DNA of 64,000 bases from CAWANF01 sp963783355 (GTDB lineage Bacteria > Bacteroidota > Rhodothermia > Balneolales > DATFMH01), in assembly GCA_963783355.1 (NCBI GenBank), contig CAWANF010000006.1, positions 62,001 to 126,000 on the forward strand. The letters run 5' to 3'. A model generated the notes under the pieces. The model did not search any database. It had not been told where the DNA came from and worked only from the letters and a program-made list of their open reading frames with translations. Numbering within the stretch: the first letter of the stretch is position 1; the number at the start of each line of letters is the position of its first letter. Position numbers and translations under genes: made by a program. This document shows positions 1 to 9,751 of the stretch, piece by piece.

Positions 1-491
1 GAACCCAGGGCGGCCCGTTAATGCATGTGATTGCAGCTAAAGCTGTTGCCTTTGGCGAAGCCCTGCAGGACGATTTCAAAACATACCAAAAGCAGATCCT
101 TGCAAATGCCAAAGCCATGTCTGAAAAATTCCTGGAAATGGGTTATAAACTAGTAAGTGACGGAACAGATAATCATTTGATGCTGATCGACCTTAGAAAC
201 AAGGGACTTACAGGTAAAGAAGCCGAAGCGGCTCTCGGAAAAGCTAAAATCACGGTCAATAAAAACATGGTTCCTTTTGATACACAAAGCCCGTTTGTAA
301 CTTCCGGAATCAGGGTGGGCACTCCGGCAATGACAACACGCGGCCTCGGTACTGCTGAATTTGAACGAATTGCTGAACTGATTGATCAGGTTATTCAAAA
401 ACCTAATGATGATACTATGCTGAATAAAGTTTCCGGTGAAGTCCTGGAACTTTGCCAGAAATTCCCGCTTTATGACTTTGTAACGGTTTAA
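1..491 (+). CDS. glyA: Serine hydroxymethyltransferase, C-terminal part (5' end outside window)
   Basis: The open frame enters from the left edge, in phase from base 3. It encodes about 163 residues of the C-terminal end of a PLP-dependent serine hydroxymethyltransferase, which interconverts serine and glycine with tetrahydrofolate in the cytoplasm. TQGGPLMHVIAAKAVAFGEA is the stretch that normally follows the PLP lysine region. Next come the small-domain motifs DNHLMLIDLR, KAKITVNKN and SGIRVGTPAMTTRG, all characteristic of GlyA. The first ATG visible (base 21) is internal, not the start. The gene ends at a TAA followed by a clear intrinsic terminator, so it is probably the last gene of its transcript. 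PLP lysine and N-terminal domain are outside the window. Confidence 0.95.
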   Translation, partial: TQGGPLMHVIAAKAVAFGEALQDDFKTYQKQILANAKAMSEKFLEMGYKLVSDGTDNHLMLIDLRNKGLTGKEAEAALGKAKITVNKNMVPFDTQSPFVTSGIRVGTPAMTTRGLGTAEFERIAELIDQVIQKPNDDTMLNKVSGEVLELCQKFPLYDFVTV

Positions 492-551
492 CCATTATTA
501 ACAAAAAGTAAAACGGTTTCTTAATCAGTCTTGATTATCTTACATCGCCGG

Positions 552-585
552 GAAGAAGATATTTATTTATCTTCTTCTTTTGTTG
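552..585 (+). terminator. Intrinsic terminator after glyA
   Basis: A perfect 10-bp stem (552-561 with 568-577) closes a 6-base loop and is followed by TTTTGTT. It lies 60 bases after the glyA stop and before the tatC promoter, so the two genes are probably transcribed separately. Confidence 0.8.
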
Positions 586-647
586 CCATCACTAATTGTT
601 TAAGCTTCAACGTGTTTGTAATCATAAAACTCAATTGATTGTACTGG

Positions 648-653
648 TATAAT
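648..653 (+). promoter_or_regulatory. Putative -10 box of the tatC promoter
   Basis: TATAAT matches the sigma-70 consensus exactly. It lies just before the ATG at 656, so transcription would begin near 660 and that ATG would be nearly leaderless. No convincing -35 box is visible at the usual spacing. It favours the in-frame ATG at 692 as the tatC start. Confidence 0.4.
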
Positions 654-691
654 ATATGAGCTCAGAATCTGCAGAGGAGCGTAAAATCATG

Positions 692-1525
692 AAAGGAGAT
701 CCTCCAAAAGCCAAACGGAAAAGCCCGGATGCGGATATGCCTTTTCTGGATCACCTGGAAGAATTCCGGTGGAGAATAATCAAAGGCCTTATAGGTATAG
801 CACTTGGTGTTGTCCTTGCTTTTATTTTTTCTCATTTCGTGATCAATGATATCTTATTGGGCCCGACTCATAAAGATTTTATCGTGTATCAATGGCTCCA
901 TATTCATGCTGTAGATGTTATACTCCAAAGCCGTAAACTTCCCGGGCAATTTTTCACCTATTGGGGAACACTTATTGTAATGGGTGCCATCGCTGGATCT
1001 CCTATATTTTTCTTCCAGATGTATGCCTTCATTCAGCCCGCTATGGGCAAGTCATCAAAACGCAAGACAAAAGGAATCGTCTTTTTTATTACATTCCTCT
1101 TTATTATCGGTATCGCCTTCGGATACCTGATTCTGACTCCGTTCGCCCTTCAGTTTTTTACACAATTCAAGATTTCCGACGTCATTCAGAACTTTTTTGA
1201 TGTCAATGAGTACTTCAGTTCCCTGGCTATGTGGGTTCTGGCCTGTGGCGTTATTTTTCAATTACCTACGGTTGTTTATTTTCTCTCCAAAATTGGATTA
1301 TTAACTCCCGAGTTTCTCATAAAATACCGGCGCCATGCTATCATTGTATGTTTCGTGCTCGGTGCAGCCCTCACACCTCCGGATCCGCTTTCCCAGGCAC
1401 TGGTTGCTATTCCTTTATTGGGTTTATATCAAATAAGTATCATTATCAGCCGGGTAACCGTCAGACGCAGAAACAAAGATATCTTTGGTGACAAAAACGG
1501 ACCTGCAGGAGCAACACAATCCTAA
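692..1525 (+). CDS. tatC: Sec-independent protein translocase TatC
   Basis: Inner-membrane core of the twin-arginine translocase, which binds twin-arginine signal peptides and moves folded proteins across the membrane with TatA/TatB. The N-terminal signature FLDHLEEFRWRII, six hydrophobic segments and the late motif LTPPDPLSQALVAIPLLGLY are typical of TatC, and the length (277 residues from this start) is normal for the family. An in-frame ATG at 656 adds 12 polar residues. I prefer 692 because AGAGGAG lies about 9 bases before it, while 656 has no ribosome site and follows directly on a TATAAT box. No tatA or tatB is seen beside it. It is flanked by glyA and a thioredoxin-domain protein. Confidence 0.95.
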   Translation, partial: KGDPPKAKRKSPDADMPFLDHLEEFRWRIIKGLIGIALGVVLAFIFSHFVINDILLGPTHKDFIVYQWLHIHAVDVILQSRKLPGQFFTYWGTLIVMGAIAGSPIFFFQMYAFIQPAMGKSSKRKTKGIVFFITFLFIIGIAFGYLILTPFALQFFTQFKISDVIQNFFDVNEYFSSLAMWVLACGVIFQLPTVVYFLSKIGLLTPEFLIKYRRHAIIVCFVLGAALTPPDPLSQALVAIPLLGLYQISIIISRVTVRRRNKDIFGDKNGPAGATQS

Positions 1526-1591
1526 TTTTTAAAAAGAGGATCGGATAACAGGTTTATTTCGATCTTCTTTTCTTTTTAGATACCCGTTCGT

Positions 1592-3628
1592 ATGGCTGAA
1601 TATAAATTTACCAATCGGCTTATTCACGAGACATCGCCATACCTTCTTCAACATGCCCACAATCCTGTCGATTGGTATCCATGGGGAGAAGAGGCTCTCG
1701 AAAAAGCAGCTACAGAAAACAAACTGATATTTCTAAGCATCGGTTATTCCAGCTGCCACTGGTGCCATGTTATGGAACATGAATCTTTTGAAGACGAATC
1801 TGTTGCAGCGTATCTGAATGAATATTTTGTCCCGATTAAGGTAGATCGCGAAGAACGGCCCGATCTTGACAGCATTTATATGGAAGCCGTGCAGCTCATG
1901 ACAGGACAGGGTGGCTGGCCATTGAATGTATGGCTGACTCCAAAAAAAATACCAATTTATGGCGGAACCTATTTCCCTCCGGTCGATCGATATCAACGTC
2001 CCGGTTTTCTGACGGTTCTGAATCGACTGCTTGACTTATATCAATCGGATCCCGGATCGATATCTCAACGTGTTGCCCAAATTCAACAAGCTCTTCAGGC
2101 CGATTTGATGCAACATGTGGAAACCTCTGAAATATCCGAAAAACAATTTCATGACGCTGCGGAAGTATTTCGAAAACATTTCGATCCGATCTATGGAGGA
2201 TTTGGTCCTGCACCAAAATTTCCATCGGCGATGGGGATTTCATTCCTGTTCCATTACCATTTTTTATTTCAGGATGAGCAAACAGGTATAATGGCCGTTG
2301 ATTCTCTTTCCCATATGCTGGAAGGTGGCATCTACGATCATATTGGAGGAGGTTTTCATCGATACAGCACGGATAAAGAATGGCTTGTCCCCCATTTCGA
2401 AAAAATGTTGTATGACAACGGACTATTGCTTGATGCTCTGTGCGATGCCTTTCAGGTAACGGGTGACGAAACCATTAAAAATACCGTTTATGAAACCATC
2501 CAATTCCTGGAACGGGAAATGATGAGTCCCGAAGGCGGTTTTTATTCGGCCATCGATGCCGATAGTGAAGACATCGAAGGACAATTCTATGTGTGGCAGT
2601 ATAACGACATGAAAGATATTTTAACTCCTGATGAATTCAACGTCTTTTCGGAAATATATGGCGTCACTCAAACCGGAAACTGGGAAGGGAAAAACATCCC
2701 GAACCGTATTCATTCCAGCAGGAAACAGTTAACCATCACTGAAAAACAAAAACGTTTAATAAAAACTGCCAAAAACAAGTTATTGACAGCGCGGGAAAAT
2801 AGGATACGGCCCGAAACCGATACAAAAGTCATAACAAGCTGGAACGCTTTAATTTTGAAAGCATTATGCAAAGCCTACCTGGTTTTCGGGGAAGAGCAAT
2901 GGAAACAATTGGTTTTGAAAAATGTGCATTTTCTGTTGAAAACCATGTTTGACGATACCACACTTTTGCGAACGTACAACAAACAAAAAGCGAAGCAGCC
3001 CGGATTTCTCGACGATTATGCATTACTTACCGAAGCCTTAACTTATGTTTTTGAGATTTCGGGCGACGAATACTATCTGGAACAATCCATCATGCTAAGT
3101 GGCCTGCTGATTCAGTTATTTCACGATCCCGGCAACAATGCTTTTTATTTTATATCCGACCAGCACGAAACGACCCTTTCTCGTCCGAGGGATACGTTTG
3201 ATAATGCAACGCCCGGTGGTAATTCAGCCGCAATAACAGCCTTGCAGCGTACAGGATATTTGTCCGGAAATAGTCACTTTATAGAAATAGCACGAAAGGC
3301 ATTGGAAAAACTAGTTGAAACAGCATCGCAGAATGCTTTATCGTTTGGTTATTTTTTAAAAGCTTTAGCCTTTGAATGGAAAAAAGGCCCGGAAGTTATA
3401 ATCGCAGGGAAGGATATAAAACCTTATATCAAAGAGTGGTCCCTGAATTTTTCTCCTAATTCTTTTATCATAGTTGGTGAAGATTTCAGTCGTTCCCAAC
3501 AACCGGTTATAACCGGGAAAAAGAGTTTAAATGGAAAAACAACTGCTTACGTATGTCAAAACTTTACCTGTAAGCAACCAGTCACTGATTTGCAGGAGTT
3601 TCGCAAACTGTTAAACGAACAAGAATAG
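1592..3628 (+). CDS. Thioredoxin-domain protein of the YyaL / DUF255 family
   Basis: A 678-residue protein of the family including Bacillus YyaL and mammalian spermatogenesis-associated protein 20. The N-terminal DUF255 domain has a thioredoxin fold with the redox motif C55-H-W-C58 in SSCHWCHVM, followed by KVDREERPDLD and GQGGWPLNVWLTP, all strongly conserved in the family. The rest resembles an (alpha/alpha)6 glycosidase or epimerase barrel, with GGGFHRYSTDKEW, PHFEKMLYDN and SWNALILKAL. No signal peptide is present, so it is probably cytoplasmic. The substrate is unknown for the family, and any redox role is inference. It follows tatC by 66 bases. Confidence 0.9.
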   Translation: MAEYKFTNRLIHETSPYLLQHAHNPVDWYPWGEEALEKAATENKLIFLSIGYSSCHWCHVMEHESFEDESVAAYLNEYFVPIKVDREERPDLDSIYMEAVQLMTGQGGWPLNVWLTPKKIPIYGGTYFPPVDRYQRPGFLTVLNRLLDLYQSDPGSISQRVAQIQQALQADLMQHVETSEISEKQFHDAAEVFRKHFDPIYGGFGPAPKFPSAMGISFLFHYHFLFQDEQTGIMAVDSLSHMLEGGIYDHIGGGFHRYSTDKEWLVPHFEKMLYDNGLLLDALCDAFQVTGDETIKNTVYETIQFLEREMMSPEGGFYSAIDADSEDIEGQFYVWQYNDMKDILTPDEFNVFSEIYGVTQTGNWEGKNIPNRIHSSRKQLTITEKQKRLIKTAKNKLLTARENRIRPETDTKVITSWNALILKALCKAYLVFGEEQWKQLVLKNVHFLLKTMFDDTTLLRTYNKQKAKQPGFLDDYALLTEALTYVFEISGDEYYLEQSIMLSGLLIQLFHDPGNNAFYFISDQHETTLSRPRDTFDNATPGGNSAAITALQRTGYLSGNSHFIEIARKALEKLVETASQNALSFGYFLKALAFEWKKGPEVIIAGKDIKPYIKEWSLNFSPNSFIIVGEDFSRSQQPVITGKKSLNGKTTAYVCQNFTCKQPVTDLQEFRKLLNEQE

Positions 3629-3754
3629 GGATAATCCTACTTTGTATCCGGCATTGACGTTGATATCGCTATTGTGAGACCTCTTCTCTTTTTTTAAAGT
3701 AGGTACGCCTGAGAGAAAGTTGTGTTCTTGACTTATACTAAACAATAATTTCAC

Positions 3755-3762
3755 TATATTTG
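3755..3762 (+). promoter_or_regulatory. Possible Bacteroidota-type -7 box before the TlpA-like gene
   Basis: TATATTTG fits the TAnnTTTG -7 element known for Bacteroidota primary sigma factors and lies 40 bases before the ATG at 3802. The same decamer, ACTATATTTG, occurs before pyrD (15702-15711). No clear -33 TTTG is seen at the expected spacing, so this is tentative. Confidence 0.35.
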
Positions 3763-3801
3763 TGTTTCTTAAATTATCAACCGTCTAATGCTGTTACCAA
3801 G

Positions 3802-5040
3802 ATGCATCTGAAACGTAAAGTTTCCCTGATTTTATCCATAATGCTGGCTTCGGCCTATTTATACGCATGTTCCGGTCCAAAAAATCGAGATGCAACAGGG
3901 ACATACCGCGGTGTTTTTGAGAGCAAAGGAGGGCAGCTGGCTTTCCCAATAACGATTACCAAAAATCAAAACGGTCAATATCAGGGATACATCGTAAACG
4001 GCGCTGATACCGTCAGGTTTACTCGTGTCGTTCAGAAAGGTGATTCTCTGGATATGGGATTTAATTATTATGATTCTCATATTCAGGCAGTGGTAGAACC
4101 CAATGGTGATTTAAAAGGAAAATGGCATAAGCGTTCCGTTGGTAACGCTGAAGTGGAAATGACATTCAAAGCCGTAAAAGGTGCTGGTCAGAGATACCCT
4201 CTTTCCACCTCCGATACTCATGTATTCGACGGGCAATGGCCAACCACATTCACCACAGATGACGGACATTCCTATCCTGCCACAGGACAGTTTTATATCG
4301 TCGATCACAAGCTTTATGGCACTTTTATGACCGAAACAGGTGACTACAGGTTTTTACAGGGCACCTACACAGACAGCACGGTTACAATGTCGACTTTTGA
4401 CGGTGCTCATGCTTATTTATTCAAAGGTCGTTTACAAAAAGACGGTACACTAAATGGCGATTTTTGGGCTTACAACAGCGGACATGAAAACTGGAAAGCT
4501 CATAAGGGAAAAAATCAATTACGGGATCCTTTTGATATTGTTAAAATTGATCCAAAACATCCCCGTATAAAATTTGGAATCAAGGATTTGGACGGTAATT
4601 TGGTTACTAATGACGACCCAAAATTTAAGGGAAAACCAATTTTATTGTATATCTTCGGCTCGTGGTGTCCAAATTGCTCTGATGAAGCACATATGCTTCG
4701 CAAAATGTATGATCAGTATAAATCAACAGGAATCCAGTTTATCGGTGTTGCTTACGAATATTCAGAAAATTATAAAACGGATGTTAATATGGTTGAACGT
4801 TATAAAAAACGGTTCGACATTCCCTGGACACTGCTCGTTGCCGGCCATACCGGAGCCGATGTCATCAAAAAGACATTGCCATTTGTAACGGATTTCGAAT
4901 CCTATCCAACCACCTATTTTGCAGACAGAGATCACAATATCAAATTCATACATGTTGGCTTTTATGGTCCTGGGACCGGAAGCTATTATTTTAAAGAAAA
5001 ACAAGCCTTTCAAGAAAAAATCGACGATTTAACCAAATGA
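3802..5040 (+). CDS. TlpA-family thiol-disulfide lipoprotein
   Basis: A 412-residue envelope lipoprotein with a C-terminal thioredoxin domain. The signal sequence ends in the lipobox-like SAYLYAC (Cys23). Residues 35-245 form a beta-rich region (FPITITKNQNGQYQGYI, DGDLKGKW-like strands) of the kind seen before TlpA domains in Bacteroidota. The redox domain has FGSWCPNCSDE with C289-P-N-C292, and the cis-proline region is ESYPTTYFAD. The start is set at 3802 because the frame upstream opens only at TTG (3760), while 3802 gives a proper signal peptide. It overlaps the FKBP lipoprotein by 4 bases (ATGA), so the two are probably co-translated. Likely role: reduction of disulfides in the periplasm; the partner is unknown. 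Confidence 0.85.
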   Translation: MHLKRKVSLILSIMLASAYLYACSGPKNRDATGTYRGVFESKGGQLAFPITITKNQNGQYQGYIVNGADTVRFTRVVQKGDSLDMGFNYYDSHIQAVVEPNGDLKGKWHKRSVGNAEVEMTFKAVKGAGQRYPLSTSDTHVFDGQWPTTFTTDDGHSYPATGQFYIVDHKLYGTFMTETGDYRFLQGTYTDSTVTMSTFDGAHAYLFKGRLQKDGTLNGDFWAYNSGHENWKAHKGKNQLRDPFDIVKIDPKHPRIKFGIKDLDGNLVTNDDPKFKGKPILLYIFGSWCPNCSDEAHMLRKMYDQYKSTGIQFIGVAYEYSENYKTDVNMVERYKKRFDIPWTLLVAGHTGADVIKKTLPFVTDFESYPTTYFADRDHNIKFIHVGFYGPGTGSYYFKEKQAFQEKIDDLTK

Positions 5041-5534
5041 AGAAACGCATTTTAATTTATTCTGTTTTTATTTTAAGCATCACGGGACTCATATCTTGCG
5101 GCAAAAAAAATCTTTACGCCCCCGATTATTCATTGGCTCCGGCTCCATACGATACTGTTGGGACTCCCAGAACAATTACCAATGACGGGTTGGTCTATTA
5201 TGATATTCAGGTCGGTTACGGGCCATTCCAGGTTGTTGCTAATGATCAGGTTACGATTGAATATACCGGACGGAAAAAAAGTGACGGTAAAATATTTGAC
5301 AGTACCTACGAAAAAAGCCGAATTGGTATTCCGTATACTGTAAGTTTGGCCGGGTTAAGCAGCAGTGGTGGTTTTGCTTTGGTACGTGGATTCAGAGAAG
5401 GCCTGCTGGGAATGAAAGTAGGCGGGAAAAGAACCCTTGTCATCCCTCCTGATTTAGGCTATGGTGGAACTTCCAGTTCAATGGCAAATGACACCCTGGT
5501 GTTCGATATAAAACTTGATGCAATTTCGCAGTAG
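5037..5534 (+). CDS. FKBP-type peptidyl-prolyl isomerase lipoprotein
   Basis: A 165-residue lipoprotein (signal sequence ending TGLISC, Cys21) with one FKBP domain. VTIEYTGRKKSDGKIFDSTY, a strand ending FREGLLGMKVGGKR, IPPDLGYGG and DTLVFDIKL match the FKBP fold and its active-site pocket. It should catalyse cis-trans isomerisation at proline in envelope proteins. It starts inside the last codons of the TlpA-like gene, which points to a joint role in envelope protein folding. Its TAG stop (5532-5534) directly abuts the stop of alr on the other strand. Confidence 0.92.
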   Translation: MKKRILIYSVFILSITGLISCGKKNLYAPDYSLAPAPYDTVGTPRTITNDGLVYYDIQVGYGPFQVVANDQVTIEYTGRKKSDGKIFDSTYEKSRIGIPYTVSLAGLSSSGGFALVRGFREGLLGMKVGGKRTLVIPPDLGYGGTSSSMANDTLVFDIKLDAISQ

Positions 5535-6611
5535 TCAGATATAAACGCGTTTTACCCTGCTTGGTGAAATACCGCAAAGAATTTCGTAAGATATCGTATC
5601 TGTTATATCTCCCCAGTCTTTTGCGGTGTTTCCGTCATTTCCCATTACAATAACCGGGGTTCCTGCACCAAAAGTATCATTTCCCAGCGAAACCATCACA
5701 TAATCCATTGTTACGATACCAACTATGGGATAGCTCTTCCCTTCTATTTTTACACGGCTTTTGTGGGTCAGATTTCTTCGGAAACCATCAGCATAACCAA
5801 CAGGAACGATACCCACATATCCATCTTCTGGCGCTGCCCATTTGGCGTGATAACTGACCGTATCTCCTTTTTTTACTTTCTTGCAGCTTACCAAATGGCT
5901 TTTCCAGACCATGACCGGTTTCAACCCGTCTATTTCAACCTCCCCGGGCGGGTATCCATACATCCCGATACCGGTTCTGACCATATCAAATTGCGTATTT
6001 TCATAGAATGCTAAAGCACCTGTATTTGCCGCATGAGTTAACATTGATGAGTCAAAATGACTTCTGACAATATTGAATTTTTCGAGTTGTTCAATTACCA
6101 TTGCGGAACCCGGATCATCGGCTTTAGCAAAGTGGGTCATCAAGCCCTCGTATTTGAGAGACTTATGTTGATCCATATTGGCAAGAACTTCATATACCTG
6201 TTCTGGATAAAATCCGAAACGTCCCATCCCGGTATCAAATTTAATATGACAGTGAGTCCCTTCGTTTAACCACTCAAAATGTTCAAAATTGCTGATAATC
6301 GCCGTGAGATTATATTTCAGATACAGACCGGCCGTATCTGCCGATGGCGCACCCAAAATTAAAATTTCTTTCTTTATACCATTTTCCCTGAGTTCAATCG
6401 CTTCCGGCAGCGAACAAACACCATACCAATCTACTTTATCACTCATATATTTCGCAGTTGGAATCGCGCCGTGTCCATAAGCATTAGCCTTAATAACAGC
6501 CATATGTCGAACACCCGGCTTCATCATCCTCTTCAGTACCTTTAAATTATTATTGAGATGATGCAGATGAATATGAGCGATAGAATTATAAAGAGAATCG
6601 TCTTCGGGCAT
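5535..6611 (-). CDS. alr: Alanine racemase
   Basis: A 358-residue PLP enzyme that makes D-alanine for peptidoglycan in the cytoplasm. The PLP lysine is K41 in AVIKANAYGHG. The barrel contains HIKFDTGMGRFGF and TGIGMYGYPPG, and the C-terminal domain supplies the second catalytic tyrosine in VGYADGFRRN, plus VGIVTMDYVMV. Length is normal for a stand-alone Alr, with no MurF fusion as in some Bacteroidia. It runs convergently with the FKBP gene, with no base between the two stop codons. A site-2 protease gene lies 73 bases upstream on the same strand. Confidence 0.95.
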   Translation of the reverse strand: MPEDDSLYNSIAHIHLHHLNNNLKVLKRMMKPGVRHMAVIKANAYGHGAIPTAKYMSDKVDWYGVCSLPEAIELRENGIKKEILILGAPSADTAGLYLKYNLTAIISNFEHFEWLNEGTHCHIKFDTGMGRFGFYPEQVYEVLANMDQHKSLKYEGLMTHFAKADDPGSAMVIEQLEKFNIVRSHFDSSMLTHAANTGALAFYENTQFDMVRTGIGMYGYPPGEVEIDGLKPVMVWKSHLVSCKKVKKGDTVSYHAKWAAPEDGYVGIVPVGYADGFRRNLTHKSRVKIEGKSYPIVGIVTMDYVMVSLGNDTFGAGTPVIVMGNDGNTAKDWGDITDTISYEILCGISPSRVKRVYI

Positions 6612-6684
6612 AAAAATAGTAATTCAAATAAAGTAACAGTTGATTATATGATATGTAATGTTGGAAGAAAATAAATAAAACGGA

Positions 6685-7779
6685 TCATTCAAACCGTTCC
6701 GGGGCATATTTATCCAATAACCAGAATCGCATTTCATGAGCATCACAAAGTCCCTGAAGGACTCCTGATTTAAAAACCGGAATATATTCGGCCTGAAATA
6801 GAATCCCTGGCTTATAAGTATCAAAATCCTGCGTTTCCATATAGGTTCCGGGCATTACCGGCTGAATAAAATTATCGAGGGGATCCTCTTCGGTGATTTC
6901 TATAATTTCTTTGCCGTACAAAACGTATTTAATCTGCATATCTTCCATGACCGGAATGATACTCTTATCGAGAAACGCCTCATTGATACTCCGTATAGCA
7001 TTGATTATGGATGTCGGGGTGGCATCGTGTTCCGTAGACATGATTAAATCCTTCAGGTTGGGAACATAGTTTAATTCCTTCCTGCCACTTAAGATAGTAT
7101 AGGCCATATAAAAGCCAAAAATACCCATCCAAAAAGCAATATTACTTCTCGAAGTAAAATACAGAACTACAGTCGCAATAAATAAAACGATGATGATTTG
7201 TTTTCCCACTTTGTAGGTGAGTCGTGATGCCCGGTAAAACCATTTTGTCTTCCACCATATCAAAGCACGCATTGCGCGTCCACCATCGAGCGGATAGATT
7301 GGAATCAGGTTGAAAATACCCAATAAAGCATTCATGAACCCTATATTTTGAAGCACATAATATACTTGTGGATGACTATTCTCTGTGGGAAAAGAGATAC
7401 CATAAAATGCTACAGCGACAAGCAGCGATGCCGCAGGTCCTGACAAGGCTACGAAAAATTCCTGGCTCGGTTTAACGGGACGGTGCCGTAATTCCGCCAT
7501 CCCCCCAAACAAAAAAAGATGAATTCGTTCAATCGGCAAATTAAAACGTTGTGCCGTAAAAGCATGTCCAAGCTCATGTATCAGGATGGAAAAGGTCAGG
7601 GCAAGCGAAGTAATGGTCCCCATAACCCAATAAAAATAGGCAGGTCGTACAAAAACCAGCCTTGGGTAATAGCGAGCACTCAACAACCACGTCAGTAAAA
7701 TCAAAATTAGCAACAACAACGGGTCGACCGTCAATCTGAAACGGCCAAATCGCCAGCTTTTCTTTTTAATATCAATCAT
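6685..7779 (-). CDS. Site-2 protease family membrane metalloprotease (M50)
   Basis: A 364-residue inner-membrane zinc protease. The zinc motif HELGH (68-72, in LIHELGHAFTAQRFN) lies in a membrane segment, and the second ligand motif is PIYPLDGGRAMRAL at about 157-170. About six hydrophobic segments occupy the first 230 residues. The C-terminal 130 residues are soluble and may be degenerate paired CBS domains, as in the SpoIVFB-like branch, though I see no firm CBS motif. No PDZ domain is present, which separates it from RseP. Such proteases cut transmembrane substrates; the target is unknown. It lies between alr and an oxidoreductase gene on the same strand. Confidence 0.88.
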   Translation of the reverse strand: MIDIKKKSWRFGRFRLTVDPLLLLILILLTWLLSARYYPRLVFVRPAYFYWVMGTITSLALTFSILIHELGHAFTAQRFNLPIERIHLFLFGGMAELRHRPVKPSQEFFVALSGPAASLLVAVAFYGISFPTENSHPQVYYVLQNIGFMNALLGIFNLIPIYPLDGGRAMRALIWWKTKWFYRASRLTYKVGKQIIIVLFIATVVLYFTSRSNIAFWMGIFGFYMAYTILSGRKELNYVPNLKDLIMSTEHDATPTSIINAIRSINEAFLDKSIIPVMEDMQIKYVLYGKEIIEITEEDPLDNFIQPVMPGTYMETQDFDTYKPGILFQAEYIPVFKSGVLQGLCDAHEMRFWLLDKYAPERFE

Positions 7780-7862
7780 TTATTAATCAACGCGCTCCAG
7801 CATTATTTTCAGCACAATGTATAAAATAATAACTCTTTATTTTATGTAATATTACACAAAAT

Positions 7863-9479
7863 TCAGAACCATTTTCTCTTTCGTAAATCCCTGATTATAA
7901 TTTTCGCCGCATTATGTCCGGCAGCGCCAAATACTCCGCCTCCCGGATGGCATGAAGCACTAGAGAGATATAAATCTTTAATCGGTGTTCGATAGGAACT
8001 CATACCTGGTAAAGGACGGAACATAAACATCTGATCAAAAGTCATCTCTACATGCATCACATTGCCTTTCAGCATGCCATGTTTACGTTCAATATCCAAT
8101 GGGGACTGAATATACCAGTCGATAAGTTTTCCTTTCATATTTGGAGCATATGAAACGATGGTATCATAAATTTTTTGAGCTTCCTCTTCACGAATCTCAT
8201 CCCATTTTCGATTGCCGGCTAATGAATACGGATGCCACTGAGCCCAGGCAAAAAGTGTATGTTTACCATCGGGTGCAACCACCGGATCGATTTTGGAAAA
8301 AGTCATGGCTACTACAGGAGGTTCAGCAGGTGTATTTCCTCTTTTATAAGCGCTCATCGCCCGATTCATGAAAGCTTCCGACGGACATAAAAGCTGCAAT
8401 CCGTTATGAACATCTTCATCATCCGGACCTGATTCATAAACGGGTAATTCCTCGACTGCACAACGAATAACCATTCCGAATCCGTTGCCTACATTTATAT
8501 TTTTAACCTTTTCATACATAGATGATTCAAGATGTTCGGGACCTACCATTTTCATCATGGTCGTCTGAATATGTGCGTTGGAAACGATGATTTTTGCTTT
8601 TAAATGTTCACCGGATTCTAATTCGACACCCACAGCTTTTTGATTTTCAATCAATATTCTTCTGACGGGTGATTCTTTTCGTATGACTCCACCATAATCT
8701 TTCAACATTGCGGACATTGCCTGGGTAAGCATTCCACTTCCGCCTTTCGGATGTTTGGCACCACTCTCATGCATCATCGCCTGCCAACCGGCAAAATCAG
8801 CAGTTGCGGTTTGATCGGGCATTGGCCCCGACTGAGCGGCCAGCCATAGAATGGCCGTCTTCAGATCCGGATTTTCGAAACTTTGATTCACAAGCTGTCC
8901 ATAGCTGCCCATGATTGTTTTGATTCCAAAAGCCTGTTCTCCCCTTGCGAACATTGCTCCATCACGTATCTGGCCTTTAATCATCTCTCCTACGATGTTA
9001 CGCATGGTTGGCGGCTTCATAAAAACCCCCAGAACTCCCTTATTAACCTTGCTCCAAAACGTTACAAAGTCTTTATAATGCTGTACATCCCCGGGAGCAT
9101 ATTGAGCAATTGAATCCAGTGTCCTTTCCAAATCTTTATAGAAATGAATCATCCCTTTCCGCCCGAATAAGGGATACGAAGCGTAAGGATCCATATCGAT
9201 ATATTCGAGCCCGTATTTAGTCAGTTCCAGATCTTCAATAATGCCCGTCTGATGAATCATGATGTGTGCCGATGAACCTATATCCATCCGAAATCCGCCG
9301 GGATTATCTTTTGATTGAAACATCGTTTCAGTGCATACAGCTCCACCAATGGAATCCCGCCTTTCCAACACACAAACTTTTTGTCCTTCACGAGCCAGAT
9401 AACAGGCTGTAATTAATCCATTGTGACCGGAGCCAATAACGATGACGTCATAATCTATTTCCATATTCTGCTGCCGCAT
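7863..9479 (-). CDS. FAD-dependent oxidoreductase, phytoene desaturase / PYROXD2-like
   Basis: A 538-residue flavoprotein. The Rossmann FAD motif is DVIVIGSGHNGLITACYLA near the N-terminus, followed by VLERRDSIGGAVCTE. The C-terminal FAD motif LYLSSASCHPGGGVFGAAGH is closer to the PYROXD2 / NAD(P)-FAD oxidoreductase branch than to true CrtI. No crtB or other carotenoid gene is nearby, so I do not assign phytoene desaturase. An in-frame ATG at 9464 would give the equally plausible start MEIDYDVIV; neither ATG has a clear ribosome site. The gene stands alone, 83 bases upstream of the M50 protease gene. Substrate unknown. Confidence 0.85.
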   Translation of the reverse strand: MRQQNMEIDYDVIVIGSGHNGLITACYLAREGQKVCVLERRDSIGGAVCTETMFQSKDNPGGFRMDIGSSAHIMIHQTGIIEDLELTKYGLEYIDMDPYASYPLFGRKGMIHFYKDLERTLDSIAQYAPGDVQHYKDFVTFWSKVNKGVLGVFMKPPTMRNIVGEMIKGQIRDGAMFARGEQAFGIKTIMGSYGQLVNQSFENPDLKTAILWLAAQSGPMPDQTATADFAGWQAMMHESGAKHPKGGSGMLTQAMSAMLKDYGGVIRKESPVRRILIENQKAVGVELESGEHLKAKIIVSNAHIQTTMMKMVGPEHLESSMYEKVKNINVGNGFGMVIRCAVEELPVYESGPDDEDVHNGLQLLCPSEAFMNRAMSAYKRGNTPAEPPVVAMTFSKIDPVVAPDGKHTLFAWAQWHPYSLAGNRKWDEIREEEAQKIYDTIVSYAPNMKGKLIDWYIQSPLDIERKHGMLKGNVMHVEMTFDQMFMFRPLPGMSSYRTPIKDLYLSSASCHPGGGVFGAAGHNAAKIIIRDLRKRKWF

Positions 9480-9751
9480 TTCAGTTAAATATTTTATCTA
9501 ATAAACCTGATTTAAAATTTTTAATTCTTTTCATATTAGACTTTTACAGGTTTAGACTCACAACATTTTTTATTTTTTATGGATACTTTAAACAAATAGC
9601 ACGTGCTTTTTTAACGAGTGCCAGTTTTAGCACAATGTAGGAAACATTTTCACTTTAGAACCATGCACACTTATAATTCGTTTTATTTCTTGTAATAACG
9701 CGAAAACTATTTATCAAGAATTTGTAATTATTCATTTTAACCGAACCAACT

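Noticed and set aside
1733..2243. Minus-strand frames opposite the YyaL-type gene
   Set aside because: They overlap a strongly conserved coding region and have composition typical of antisense shadows.
7863..9479. Carotenoid biosynthesis gene crtI
   Set aside because: The C-terminal motif fits PYROXD2-like oxidoreductases better, and no phytoene synthase or other carotenoid gene is nearby.
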